A stretch of 64,000 bases of DNA. Origin: Aristolochia californica (Eukaryota > Streptophyta > Magnoliopsida > Piperales > Aristolochiaceae). Both the position numbers and the translations under genes were made by a program. The stretch lies in contig JARWKL010000012.1 of the NCBI GenBank assembly GCA_029961685.1, forward strand, positions 10,819,955 through 10,883,954. The letters are read 5' to 3'. Below, piece after piece: positions 1 through 10,151 of the stretch. Numbering within the stretch: position 1 is the stretch's first letter; every line of letters starts with the position of its first letter. The notes under the pieces were generated by a model that worked only from the letters and a program-made list of their open reading frames with translations, was not told where the DNA came from and did not search any database.

Positions 1-2985
1 AAGGAAGGACTTGTGGATTGGGAGTCAACACTTAGTTAAAAATCCCTCGCCTCCCCCTTCTTCCAATGATTGCAAAACCTAATATATAAACACTAAAAGA
101 GTTTCCAGTCCCTAAAAATAACAAAGACTTTTTGGAATTATCTCTCTCTACATTTGTGCATCTCCATTTTTTATGTATATTTTTTTAATTCAAAACTTGA
201 GTTTTCAATTTCCCTTTATCTCGTAAAAAAAAAAGATAAGGCAAAAAGATCACAACAAAATGAAAATTTTAGAGTTTATGTATGAGAAAAAATAAGAACA
301 ATAACAAATATAAGTAAAGAAAATTTATTCACACACCACAAATGAAAACAAAAGTTTTGTTATCCATGTTTTGGTAAATTCTAATAGTTCAATCCTAACA
401 CCTTGGAATTTTATAAGAAAGAGATTTCTAATTGATCCTCACATGTTTTCAATATGGATATGCATGGTTCAAACATGTTAAAGATGCAAATGACCAATGG
501 ATCCAAACCTTTTAAAGAGAACAACAAATCCTCATTAAATTCTCAAGTCAACGTGCGGTGTGATATTTACCTGAGTCAAACAAGCCATTTTTTTTCCATT
601 TACAAAAAAGCTTACCTAACAATCATAGGTAATTGTAAAGTGATTGATTGATCAATCATGCGTAATGGGCTATATTTTTGTAATGAAATGACTTGTGGAT
701 TGGGAGTCAACACTAAGTTAAAAATTCCCCACCTCCCCCTTCTTCTGATGATTACAAAACCTAATATATTAAAACTAAAAGAGTTTACAGTCCCTAAAAA
801 TTACCGAGACTTTTTAGAATTATCTCTCTCTACATTTGTGCATCTCTATGTTAGATGTATATTTTTTATATCAAAATTTGATTTTTCCCTTTCCCTTTCC
901 CTTTATCTCATAAACAAAAAGATAAGGCAAATAGATCACAACAAAATGAAAGTTATAGAGTTTATGTATGGGAAAAATTAAGAACAATAAAAAATGTAAG
1001 TAAAAAAAATTTATTCACACAACACAAATGAACACAAAAGTTTTGTTTTCCATGTTTTGGGAAATTTTACAAGTTCAACCCAAACAAATTGGAATTTTAT
1101 AAGAAAAATTTCTAATTGATCCTAATAGGATTTAAATATAGATATGCATTGTGGAAACATGATAAAGATGCAAATGACCTATGGATCATAAAATTTTAAA
1201 GAGAACAACAAATTTTCATTAAATTCTCAAGTGAACATGCGGCAGGATATTTACCTAAGTCAATATTTGCACATTTACAAAAAAGGTGATCAAACAATCA
1301 TAGATCATTGTAAAGTGATTGATCGATCAATCCTATGTAACGAGCTATATTTTTGTATGTAATGACTTGTGGATTGGGAGTCAACACTCAGTTAAAAATC
1401 CCCCGCCTCCCACTTCTTTTGATGTTTGCAAAACCTAATATATAAAAACAAAAAGTGTTAACAATCAATAAAAATTACATAGACGTTTTGGAATTATCTC
1501 TCTACATTTGTGCATCTATATTGTAGATGTATGTATTTTTTTAAATCAAATTTTGAGTTTTCACTTTCCCTTTATCTCGTTAACAACAAGATAAGGCAAA
1601 AAGATCACAACAAATTGAAAATTTTAGAGTTTATGGATGGGAAAAATTCAGAACAATTACAAATGTCAGTAATGAAACTTTATTCACGCACCAAAAATGA
1701 ACAAAAAAGTTTTTTTATCCTAGCTTTGAGAATTCCACTTGTTCAACACTAAAAGCTTGGAATTTTATAAGAAAGAGATTTCTAATTGAACCTAACATGT
1801 TTTAAATATGAATATGTGTGGTTGAAACATGTTAAAGATGCAAGTGACCTATGGATCCAAACCTTTTCTTTTAAAGTGAACAACAAATGCTTTTTAAAGT
1901 ATCAAGTGAACGTGTGGTGGGATATTTAACCGAGTCAAACAAGCCATTTTTGCCCATTTGCAAAACCACTTACGTAAAAAAAATAGATTATTGTACAGTG
2001 ATTGATCGGTCAATCGTGCATAACAGCCTATATTTTTGTAGGAAAGGACTAGTGGATATGGAGTCAACACTCAATTAAGAATCCCCCGCCTCCCCCTTCT
2101 TCCGATGATTGAAAAACCTAATATATAAAAACTAAAAGATTTAACAATCCCTAAAAATTACATAGAATTTTTGGAATTATCACTTTCTACATTTTTGCTT
2201 CTCCATTGAAGATGTATATTTCTTTTAAAATCAAAACTTGAGTTTTCACTTTCCCATTTTCTCATAAACAAAAAAATAAGGAAAATAGATCACAAACAAA
2301 AAGAAAATTTAGAGGTTATATATAGGAAAAATTAAGAACAATTACCAATGTGAGTAAAGAAAATTTATTCACACACCTCAAATGAACACAAAAGTCTTGT
2401 TATCCTAGTTTTTGGTATTCCACTAGTTCAACCTTAACAGCTTGGAATTTTATAAGAAAGAGATTTTTAATTGATCCTAACATGTTATACATATGGATAT
2501 ACGTGTTGAAACAAGTTAAAGATGCAAATGACCTTTGGATCCAAACCTTTTAAAGAGAACAACAAATGTTCATTAAATTCTCAAGTGAACATGCGGTGGG
2601 ATACTTACTTTAGTAAAACTTGCCATTTTTTCCCATTTACAAAAAACCTAACCTAACAATCAGAGATCATTGTAAAGTGATTGATCAATCAATCATGCGT
2701 AACGAGCTATTTTTTTGTTATAAAGGATTTCTGGATTGGGAATTAACACTCAGGTAAAAATCTCTCGCTTCCTCCATCTTCCAATGATTTCAAAACCTAA
2801 TATATAAAAACTAAAAGATTTTACAGTCCCTAAAAATGACAGAGAATTTTTTGAATTATCTCTCTATACATTTGTGCATCTCCATTTTAGATGTATATTT
2901 TTTTGAGTCAAAACTTGAGTTTTCTCTTTCCCTTTATCTCGTAAACAAAAATATAAGGGAAATTTTAGAGTTTATGTATGGGAAA
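1..2985 (+). repeat. satellite array, block 1 (~680-bp monomers)
   Basis: Head-to-tail satellite monomers. The phase motif gagtcaacac (or a close variant) occurs at 22, 704, 1378, 2061 and 2740, giving spacings of 682, 674, 683 and 679. Neighbours are clearly different variants. The monomer at 704 has the second half with 'ggatcataaa' and 'aacatgcgg'. The one at 1378 has 'gttaacaatcaataa' and 'cgttaacaacaag'. The one at 2061 runs into 'gatatacgtg...gaaacaag'. These variants recur in the same order further right. The block ends at the GGAAA target duplication of the solo LTR. No gene is seen; short open frames here are AT-rich and not conserved between monomers. Confidence 0.93.
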
Positions 2986-3595
2986 TGTTACAATGTGGGA
3001 CCCACCATGAGGACTTGGGGCTCAAAGAAGAGTCCTAGAGGATGTGGGAAACCTAGAAGAGTCCTCACCCAAGCAAGCACGAGTAAAACAATCAAGAAGC
3101 ACAAGTAGAATTGAGTTAGAAGACTTGAAGATCAAGTAGGACCCACAAATATATCACGAGTTGTCAACCTTATCAAGATGAGCTGGAGGATCACGAGGGA
3201 CCCTCATGGATAAGGCTACGAGCTGGCCTTCACCCCCATAGTCACGAGAAGAAAGCAAGAGTTCAAGTTCAACACATATTATGCTTCTAGTAGTTTGGTT
3301 TAAATAGACTTATCTTAGAGAGTTAGAGTTGGAATGTAATTAGGATTGAAAGGCTAATTGTATAAGGACTCTACCTCCTCCTCTACCATAAATAGAGGTG
3401 TTGTCATTCGGAATTAATCAAGTTACACATCTCATTCTCGAGTTACTCTCTCTCTCTCCCCCTTTGCTTGGCGCAACCTCTCCTTGCTCTTTTATTTTTT
3501 CTTCTCTCAACCAGAGAGCTCTTCTTCTCTTTTCTCTTTTTTTCTTTCTTCTTTCTCTTGCTTGGAATTATGGCAAAGGGATCCTAAATACAACA
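2986..3595 (+). mobile_element. solo LTR of an LTR retrotransposon
   Basis: A 610-bp segment foreign to the satellite, starting TGTTACAATG and ending CCTAAATACAACA, so with TG...CA termini. It is flanked by a perfect 5-bp target duplication, GGAAA (2981-2985 and 3596-3600), and the monomer continues across it as expected for an empty site. A TATA-like CATAAATAG sits at 3387-3395, followed by a pyrimidine-rich stretch typical of plant LTR 3' halves. There is no PBS, PPT, internal region or second LTR, so this is a solo LTR left by LTR-LTR recombination. Its 'ggacccacaa...gatgagctgg' stretch distantly resembles the LTRs at 25275 and 31002. The superfamily cannot be fixed from the LTR alone; Copia is more likely by that resemblance. 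Confidence 0.9.
3387..3395 (+). promoter_or_regulatory. TATA-like box of solo LTR
   Basis: CATAAATAG lies about 400 bp into the 610-bp LTR. It is preceded by 'ctctac' and followed by 'aggtg', matching the position and sequence of the TATAAATAG(A)G box in the related LTRs at 25275, 31002 and 17477. Expected promoter role only; activity is not visible. Confidence 0.45.
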
Positions 3596-4907
3596 GGAAA
3601 ATTAAGAACAATAAAAATTGCAAAGAAAGAAAATTTATTCACACACCACAAATGAACACAAAAGTTTTGTTATCCAAGTTTTGTGAAATTCTAAAAGTTC
3701 AATCCAAACTATTTGGAATTTTATAACAAAGAGATTTTTAATTGATCCTAACATGTTTTAAATATCGATATGCATGGTTCAAACATGTTAAAGATGCCGA
3801 TGACCTATGGATCCAAAACTTTTAAAGAGAACAACAAATTCTCTTTAAATTATCAAGTGAACGTGCGGTGGGATATTTACCCGAGTCAAACAAGCCATTT
3901 TTTGCCCATTTACAAAAAAGTTAACCTAGAAATCTTAGAGCATTGTACAGTGATTGATCGGTCAATCATGCATAACGGGCTATATTTTTGTAAGAAAGGA
4001 CTAGTGCATTGAGAGTGAACACAGTTAAAAATCCCCCGCCTCCCCCTTCTTCCAATGATTGCAAAACCTAATATATAAAAACTAAAACGGTTAACAATCC
4101 CTAAAAATTACATAGACTTTTTGGAATTACCACTTTCTACATTTTTGCATCTCCATTTTAGATGTATATTTTTTAAAAAAGAAAACATGAGTTTTCACTC
4201 GTAAACAAAAAGATCTGGCAAATTGATCACAAAAAATTGAAAATTTTAGAGTTGATATATGGGGAAAAAATAAGAACAATCAAAAATGTCAGTAAAGAAA
4301 ATTTATTCACACACCACATATGAACACAAAAGATTTGTTATCCTAGTTTTTGGAATTCCACAAGTTCAACCCTGACAACTTGGAATTTTATAAGAAAGAG
4401 ATTTTTAATTGATCCTAACATGTTTGAAATATGGATATAGGTGGTTGAAACAAGTTAAAGATGCAAATGTCCTTTGGATCCAAACCTTTTAAAGAGAACA
4501 ACAAATGCTCATTAAATTCTCAAGTGAACGTGCGGTTGGATTTTTACCCTAGTCAAACTGGCCATTTTTTGCCCATTTACTAAAAATCTGACCTAAGAAT
4601 TATAGATAATTGTAAAGTCATTGATCGATCAATCATGTGTTATGGGCTATTTTTTTATAAGAAAGGACTTGTGGATTGGGATTCAACACTGAGTTAAAAA
4701 TCCCTCGCCTCCCCCTTCTTCCAATGATTGCAAAACCTAATATATAAACAATAAAAGAGCTTATTGTCCCTAAAAATCACCAAAACTTTTTGGAATTTTC
4801 TCTCTCTACATTTGTGCATCTCCATTTTTTATGTATATTTTTTTTAAGTCAAAACTTCATTTTTCACTCTCTTTTTATCTCGAAAAATAAAAGATAAGGC
4901 AAATAGA
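3596..4907 (+). repeat. satellite array, block 2
   Basis: Continuation of the monomer interrupted by the solo LTR, then a partial monomer. Phase motifs are at 4013 (gagtgaacac) and 4680 (gattcaacac). The distance 2740 to 4013 minus the 615-bp insertion is 658 bp, so the monomer phase is kept. The block ends in ATAGA (4903-4907), the left target duplication of the gypsy element. No gene is seen. Confidence 0.9.
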
Positions 4908-5320
4908 TGTTATGGACTCTATAGCATCACGAGTTACCAATAGGCGTAGGAATTAATGAATGTGTTTTTCAATTTCCATGTAATTGTTTCTTGGTTTGGT
5001 TTTGTCTTTGGTTTGGGTTGGTTTAGCATTTATTGGTTTGAACCATTGACCCAAGAGGTCTTTAGGGTTTTGGACGTCCTCCACCCTATTTAAGGGGACG
5101 GCTAGGGTAATGAAGATTATCAATTGAGTTCACTTTAGTTAACGTAATTTAGATAAACAGGTCAAGAGCTCCTTCAAGCTCTCTTCCGTTTTCCCCCCAA
5201 TTCTCCTTTCCGAAATTCAATTCCCTTCCACCCCTCATTCCATCTCAACGTCAAGCAAGGTAATGGAAGGAAGAGAAGAGAGGAGGGTGTCAAGATCCAT
5301 GGCTCGTGAGGATCTTAACA
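4908..5320 (+). repeat. 5' LTR of gypsy element A
   Basis: 413 bp, starting TGTTATGGAC and ending GGATCTTAACA. It matches the 3' LTR at 9739-10151 without indels and with 9 substitutions counted by eye. A TATA-like TATTTAAGG is at 5087-5095. The last 58 bp are open in the gag frame (ATG at 5263), so Gag appears to initiate inside the LTR. The first 49 bp correspond to the stretch that encodes the end of Pol in the 3' copy. Confidence 0.95.
5087..5095 (+). promoter_or_regulatory. TATA-like box in 5' LTR of element A
   Basis: TATTTAAGG in an otherwise mixed-composition part of the LTR, about 180 bp from the LTR start and 176 bp upstream of the gag ATG. The same sequence is kept in the 3' LTR near 9918-9926. 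It is a candidate for the U3 promoter; the assignment rests on sequence and position only. Confidence 0.4.
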
Positions 5321-6273
5321 ACGTGGTATCAGACAGGTCCACCCTCGGTGATTCCTCTTCTCCAGAGGACATACGTCAAGTCCTTTCAGAACTTCAACAA
5401 CGATCCACTCTTCAAGGTACTGAAATTTCTCACATCAATACTACCTTACAAACTTTGGAATCATCTCTACAAACCATCCTCCGACAACTTGCTGCACTTC
5501 AAGCACCAACGCCACCACCAACAACCAATTTTCAACCACAACCAGTTCCCCACCAACAATTCACACCACCACCAAATCCACCCCTACGCCAACCAATGGG
5601 TTCAATGACCACTCACGCACAAGGACCATCAACTGTCCCCAGGTACTTTAAACTTAACTTTCCTACATATGATGGCTCTAAAGATCCTTTACTGTGGTTC
5701 ACGCAATGTGAACAATTCTTCTATCATCAACAAACGGTGGAAATGGACAAGGTTACTTTGGCCGCCTACCACATGCTCGATGAAGCGCTCATGTGGTTCC
5801 ATCACTACCAAAATGTCCATTCCATTCAGGATTGGCTGCACTTTAAACATGCTTGCCAATTGAGGTTCGGACCTCCAGCTAGCAGCAACCCAGTGGGGGA
5901 ATTGATCAACTACAAACATACCAGCACCTTAGAAGTTTACCAAAAAACGTTCCAAGAAAGGTTGGCCCGAGCTAGTGAATTTGTTCCTCCTCACCTACAT
6001 GTTCAGATTTTTAATGCTGGATTGACAGAGGCAGTCAGATTGGAAGTGGAATTACTTGGTCCGACAAATTTGGACTCAGCAATGAATTATGCCAGAGCTG
6101 TGGAACACAAACAGAGAGTTCTAAAAGAGTCTTTACAAAGAAAACCATTTTGGCAAAACAGAATACAGGGTACTGCATCTGGTCCACGTTTTGGGTCCTC
6201 TGCCCCTAACCGAGCAGATCAGGCTACTAGTGTGCCTCCACACTCTATGCCACGTAAATTTTTGTCTAAATAG
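5263..6273 (+). CDS. gag: Gag (capsid) region of gypsy element A
   Basis: 336-codon frame encoding the structural Gag protein, which would assemble the cytoplasmic particle that packages the RNA. Residues about 35-80 are Leu/Gln-rich and look like a coiled coil. Residues 81-111 are Pro-rich. Residues about 128-286 form the retrotransposon Gag domain (FPTYDGSKDPLLWFTQCEQFF at its start; RFGPPASSNPVGEL and FNAGLTEAVRLEVELL further on). The first ATG lies inside the 5' LTR and the frame then crosses the PBS. An in-frame ATG at 5299 is an alternative start, also inside the LTR. The frame ends at a TAG (6271-6273) just before the zinc knuckle. Related elements read through this point, so I take the stop as a mutation rather than a true gag end. 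Confidence 0.85.
   Translation: MEGREERRVSRSMAREDLNNVVSDRSTLGDSSSPEDIRQVLSELQQRSTLQGTEISHINTTLQTLESSLQTILRQLAALQAPTPPPTTNFQPQPVPHQQFTPPPNPPLRQPMGSMTTHAQGPSTVPRYFKLNFPTYDGSKDPLLWFTQCEQFFYHQQTVEMDKVTLAAYHMLDEALMWFHHYQNVHSIQDWLHFKHACQLRFGPPASSNPVGELINYKHTSTLEVYQKTFQERLARASEFVPPHLHVQIFNAGLTEAVRLEVELLGPTNLDSAMNYARAVEHKQRVLKESLQRKPFWQNRIQGTASGPRFGSSAPNRADQATSVPPHSMPRKFLSK
5324..5333 (+). other. primer binding site (tRNA-iMet) of element A
   Basis: TGGTATCAGA begins three bases after the 5' LTR end. It is complementary to the 3' end of plant initiator methionine tRNA, the usual minus-strand primer of plant LTR elements. It lies inside the open gag frame (about codons 21-24 counted from the ATG at 5263). 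Confidence 0.85.
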
Positions 6274-6276
6274 GAA

Positions 6277-6666
6277 ATGGACGCTCGAAAGGCAAAGGGC
6301 CTATGTTTTAATTGTGACGAACAATTCCTGCCCGGACATACCTGTAAACGTTTATTCAGTATTGAATTGTTGGAAGAAGATTCAGAAGAGCTTCTTGAAA
6401 ATGAAATTGTTGAAGAGGTACAACAGGAAGCAGAGCTCTCCCTCCATGCCATGCATGGCCTGCGTAGTTTTAATACCATGCAGGTAAAGGCCAGGTTACA
6501 TCATCTCATGCTACTTGCTTTAGTTGATTCGGGCAGCACACATAATTTTATCAGTGAACCAGCCGTGCAACAATTGGGATTAGAAATTCAACAGCAAAGG
6601 GGACTCTCAGTTTCAGTAGCAAAGGGGACTCTCAGTTTCAGTGGCCAATGGGGCCAAAATTGCTAG
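6277..6666 (+). pseudogene. gag-pol: nucleocapsid zinc knuckle and start of protease, element A (disrupted)
   Basis: Same frame as gag, directly after the TAG at 6271. It opens with the zinc knuckle CFNCDEQFLPGHTC (nucleic-acid binding, RNA packaging). An acidic linker follows, then the aspartic protease core LVDSGSTHNFIS, whose DSG is the catalytic triad. The frame fails just after this: a perfect 25-bp tandem duplication (6593-6617 and 6618-6642) shifts it by one base, and the reading then ends at 6664-6666. The remainder of the protease continues in the next frame. It would be part of one polyprotein in an intact relative. Confidence 0.85.
6593..6642 (+). repeat. 25-bp tandem duplication disrupting pol
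   Basis: Two identical adjacent 25-bp copies (6593-6617 and 6618-6642) within the protease region. Because 25 is one more than a multiple of three, the extra copy moves the reading frame from that of Gag to that of RT and integrase, exactly the frame change observed here. A replication-slippage duplication is the simplest explanation. Confidence 0.9.
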
Positions 6667-7330
6667 TGTGGGGTTATGTGCTAACACCCCTTTCACCATT
6701 GAGGGACATTCCTTTCAGGCAGATTTACTAGTCATTCCATTGGCTGGATTTGATTTGGTGCTTGGGGTCAAATGGCTCCAGTTATTAGGACCGATATTAT
6801 GGGACTTTCAGGCTCGGACTATGACATTTTCAGCACCACAGGGCCAGATTACATTACAAGGCATTGTGGCACAGGTCCCTAATGCACTTCACACTTTGCA
6901 TATTCAACACACGGGTGATGATCAGTTAGCTCCTTTACTTACAGCATTTGCGGATTTATTTAATGACCCTACAGGTCTACCACCAGTGCGTCATTGCGAT
7001 CACCGCATTCATTTAAAGTTGGGAACTGATCCAGTAGTGGTGCGGCCTTATCGTTACCCGCATATCCAGAAAGATGAAATAGAACGACAGTGCATGCATA
7101 TGCTCGCTCAGGGTGTGATCCAGCCCAATCGATCTCCTTTCTCCTCACCAGTGTTACTTGTACGTAAAAAAGATAAATCTTGGAGATTTTGTGTCGACTA
7201 TAGGCAACTCAACTTGCACACAATTAAGGACAAGTTCCCCATTCCAGTCGTGGACGAGTTGCTAGATGAGTTACATGGTGCTACAATTTTTACCAAATTA
7301 GATTTGAAATCGGGCTATCATCAAATATGA
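6641..7330 (+). pseudogene. pol: protease C-terminal half and N-terminal reverse transcriptase, element A
   Basis: 229-codon segment in the +1 frame relative to gag. The first part finishes the protease (the hydrophobic run VIPLAGFDLVLGVKWL is typical of the family's flap and C-terminal strand). A connector follows, then the first RT blocks: VVVRPYRYPHIQKDEIE, SPFSSPVLLVRKKDKSWRF, CVDYRQLNLHTIKDKFPIP, and FTKLDLKSGYHQI, whose first aspartate is the catalytic Asp of RT motif A. The frame ends at TGA 7328-7330 in the middle of this conserved motif. This is a nonsense mutation, since the homologous sequence continues immediately in the same frame. Confidence 0.88.
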
Positions 7331-8383
7331 GTTCACCAGGCGGATGTGGAGAAGACTGCCTTCCGCACACATCACGGTCATTTCGAGTTCCTCGTCATGC
7401 CCTTCGGTCTCTCCAATGCACCATCCACCTTTCAGGCCCTCATGAATGAGGTCTTTTCATCACTTCTGCGCCACTATGTGTTAGTCTTTTTTGATGACAT
7501 TCTGGTCTACAGCAAAAATTGGGAAGAACATCTCCACCACCTCCATCAGGTATTTACCATTCTACGCTCTCATCATTTGGTTTTGAATAAATCGAAATGT
7601 TCTATGGGTACATCTGAGGTGGCATATTTGGGCCACGTCATATCAGCTGTGGGCGTGAAAGTTGACCAGAGCAAGATACAGGCAATTATAGATTGGCCTG
7701 TTCCCACCTCCACCACAGCTTTAAAGGGATTTTTGGGCTTAGCGGGATATTATAGAAAATTTATCCAATCTTATGGCCAGATAGCAGCACCACTCAACAA
7801 CCTGCTAAAAAAAAATGCCTTCCACTGGTCTTCTTCAGCAGAACAGGCCTTTAACCTGTTAAAGGAGGCCTTAGCCTCAGCGCCACTCCTACAATTACCA
7901 AATTTTGAGGCAGAATTTGTGGTGGAATGTGATGCCTCCGGGGGAGGTATAGGGGCAGTGTTACAACAATTGGGACACCCCATTGCTTATTTCAGCCGTC
8001 AGTTGGGACAACACCACCATATGTTACCTGCATATGAGAGGGAATTGATTGGGTTAGCCAAGGCTGTCCAACATTGGCGACCTTATCTTTGGGGACGACC
8101 GTTTCTCATTCGTACAGATCATTGCGGCCTCAAGTATCTTCTTGAACAGCGCCTCACCACATCCCCACAGCAGCATTGGTTAACTAAACTCATGGGCTTC
8201 GATTTTACGGTTCATTATAAGATAGGTAGTTCGAATTTGGGGGCTGATGCCTTATCACGTCGGGATATTTCCGCCACTCAAATTTATGCTATCAGTCACC
8301 CACGTGCACTGCTATTAGATTCTATTCGTGAGGAAGTAAATCAATATCCGGATCTCATGTCTTTATATCAGGATATTCAATAG
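7331..8383 (+). pseudogene. pol: reverse transcriptase core and RNase H, element A
   Basis: Same frame as the previous segment, separated only by the TGA. The first Met is at 7346. The RT palm continues with [17 protein letters not shown] and the catalytic FFDDILVYSKN (the YxDD-box equivalent). Thumb and connection follow ([16 protein letters not shown]). RNase H follows with ECDASGGGIGAVL, AYERELIGL, IRTDHCGLKYLL and GADALSRR, so the D-E-D-D catalytic set is visible. The frame stops at TAG 8381-8383 in the linker before integrase. RNase H ahead of integrase confirms the Ty3/gypsy order. Confidence 0.9.
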
Positions 8384-9787
8384 GGGACAGCTGCTCCTCA
8401 TTGGACGATTCAGGATCGTCTCATTCTCTACAAAAACAGGATCTTTTTGCATAATACATCCCCACTTCTTCACACCATCCTGTCCTCTATCCATGATAGC
8501 ACACATGAGGGTCGACAGAAAACATATTTCCGAATCAGTCGGGACTTTTACTGGATGGGCATGAAGAGCACAATTGCTGATTATGTAGCTGCTTGTCAAA
8601 TTTGTCAAAGAAACAAGTCCGAATCCTTAAGTCCAGCCGGCCTACTGCAACCTCTGCAACTACCATCTCAAATCTGGTCTGATATTTCCATGGACTTCAT
8701 TGCTGGACTTCCCATTTCATCAGGTAAATCGGTGATATTCATCGTCGTTGATCTGTTTCCAAAATATGGGCACTTCCTTGCTTTGGCGCATCCATATACT
8801 GCTGCTCAGGTCGCTCAATTATTTATGGACAACATTGTCCGATTACATGGAATTCCCTCATCCATTATCAGTGACAGGGATGCCATTTTTACCAGTCTCT
8901 TTTGGAAGGAATTATTCAAATTACAGGGCACCCAATTGACCTTTTCATCAGCCTATCATCCACAAACAGACGGCCAAACAGAGGTTGTCAATCGCACGAT
9001 TGAAATGTATCTTCGTTGTTTTATGGGGGACGCACCTAGAAGATGGGTGAAATGGCTTTCATGGGCAGAATTTTGCTATAACACATCTTACCACACAACA
9101 CTGGGTACTACTCCTTTTAGGGTAGTTTATGGCAGAGATCCACCTCGTTTGTTACCATATGAACCGGGGGCATCCAAAGTTGTCACTTTGGACCAAGCAT
9201 TAGCTGAACGAGACGCTATGCTCACTGAGGTACGTACACATCTGCAGGCGGCCCAACACTCTATGAAACACTTTTATGATAAGAAGCACCGGGAGGCATC
9301 TTATTGCCCTGGAGACTATGTGTGGTTAAAACTTCAACACTACCGCCAGCTGTCCCTGACTGCAGCCAAGCGCCATAAGCTGTCTCCAAAATATTATGGT
9401 CCATTTCCGATATTGGACCAAATTGGGCCCGTGGCATACCGCTTGCAGCTCCCACCGGAAGCAAAGATCCACAATGTATTTCACGTCTCCCAATTGAAGC
9501 CCTTCCAGGGTGACTCGCCCCTACTACACACTCCACTGCCGCCACTACATGAGGGCAGAGTCCTTTCTATTCCGGCTCAGGTAATACAAGCACGCCACAT
9601 TCAAGGGGATTGGGAAATTCTAGTCCAGTGGGCAGATGCTGATCCCAGTGACACCACATGGGAGCTGTTATCAGCATTTCGACTTTTATATCCTTCCTTC
9701 GAGCTTGAGGACAAGCTCTTTCTCCAGGAGGGGGGTGATGTTATGGACTCTATAGCATCACGAGTTACCAACAGGCGTAGAAATTAA
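8384..9787 (+). pseudogene. pol: integrase with C-terminal chromodomain, element A
   Basis: Same frame as RT; the first Met after the stop is at 8447. The N-terminal zinc-binding region has histidines around 8490-8510 (IHDSTHEGRQKT) and the Cys pair CQICQRNKS. The catalytic core shows the D,D,E residues in IVVDLFPKYGHF, SDRDAIFTSLFW and QTDGQTEVVNRTIEMYL. A GPY/F-type module follows (KLSPKYYGPFPILDQIG, FHVSQLKPF). The end is a chromodomain (WEILVQWADADPSDTTWELL, YPSFELEDKLFL), thought to steer integration to modified chromatin. The frame ends at 9787, 49 bp inside the 3' LTR. This is the best-preserved part of pol, with no internal stop. Confidence 0.92.
9726..9738 (+). other. polypurine tract of element A
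   Basis: AGGAGGGGGGTGA directly abuts the 3' LTR start. It is the expected plus-strand primer site. It also encodes part of the pol tail, because the integrase frame runs through it into the LTR. Confidence 0.85.
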
Positions 9788-10151
9788 TGAATATGTTTTT
9801 CAATTTCCATGTAACTGTTTCTTGGTTTGGTTTTGTCTTTGGTTTGGGTTGGTTTAGCATTTATTGGTTTGAACCATTGACCCAAGAGGTCTTTAGGGTT
9901 TTGGACGTCCTCCACCCTATTTAAGGGGACGGCTAGGGTAATGAAGATTATCAATTGAGTTCACTTTAGTTAACGTAATTTAGATAAACAGGTCAAGAGC
10001 TCCTTCAAGCTCTCTTCCGTTTTTCCCCTAATTCTCCTTTCCGAAATTCAATTCCCTTCCACCCCTCATTCCCTCTCAATGTCAAGCAAGGTAATGGAAG
10101 GAAGAGAAGAGAGGAGGGTGACAAGATCCATGGCTCGTGAGGATCTTAACA
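9739..10151 (+). repeat. 3' LTR of gypsy element A
   Basis: 413 bp, TGTTATGGAC...CTTAACA, the partner of 4908-5320. The first 49 bp contain the last codons of Pol and its TAA stop. It is followed by the ATAGA target duplication (10152-10156) and the satellite monomer resumes with 'tcactacaaaatgaaaat'. Confidence 0.95.

Larger units (their letters stand above)
4908..10151 (+). mobile_element. full-length Ty3/gypsy LTR retrotransposon (chromodomain-bearing), element A
   Basis: Complete 5244-bp element with two 413-bp LTRs, PBS, gag-pol region, PPT and a perfect 5-bp target duplication ATAGA (4903-4907 and 10152-10156) inside a satellite monomer. Domain order is Gag, zinc knuckle, protease, reverse transcriptase, RNase H, integrase, chromodomain. 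RNase H preceding integrase defines Ty3/gypsy, and the C-terminal chromodomain puts it among the chromoviruses. Comparing the LTRs by eye gives 9 substitutions in 413 bp (about 2.2%), a fairly recent insertion. The coding region carries in-frame stops (6271, 7328, 8381) and a frameshifting 25-bp duplication (6593-6642), so this copy cannot make its own polyprotein. Its termini and PBS look usable in trans. The clade within chromoviruses is uncertain. Confidence 0.95.

Noticed and set aside
5254..5268. Possible 5' splice site (AAGGTAATG) at the gag start of element A
   Set aside because: It matches the donor consensus, but there is no supporting acceptor or spliced product, and the gag frame is open straight through.
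6271..6276. Programmed stop-codon readthrough between Gag and Pol in element A
   Set aside because: Element B has an open frame at the same place and two further unrelated stops exist in A, so the TAG is best read as ordinary decay.
9261..9545. Antisense 94-codon frame over the integrase region of element A, and other antisense frames at 5689, 6219, 7771 and 8363
   Set aside because: They are shadows of the gag-pol frames on the other strand and have no independent similarity.
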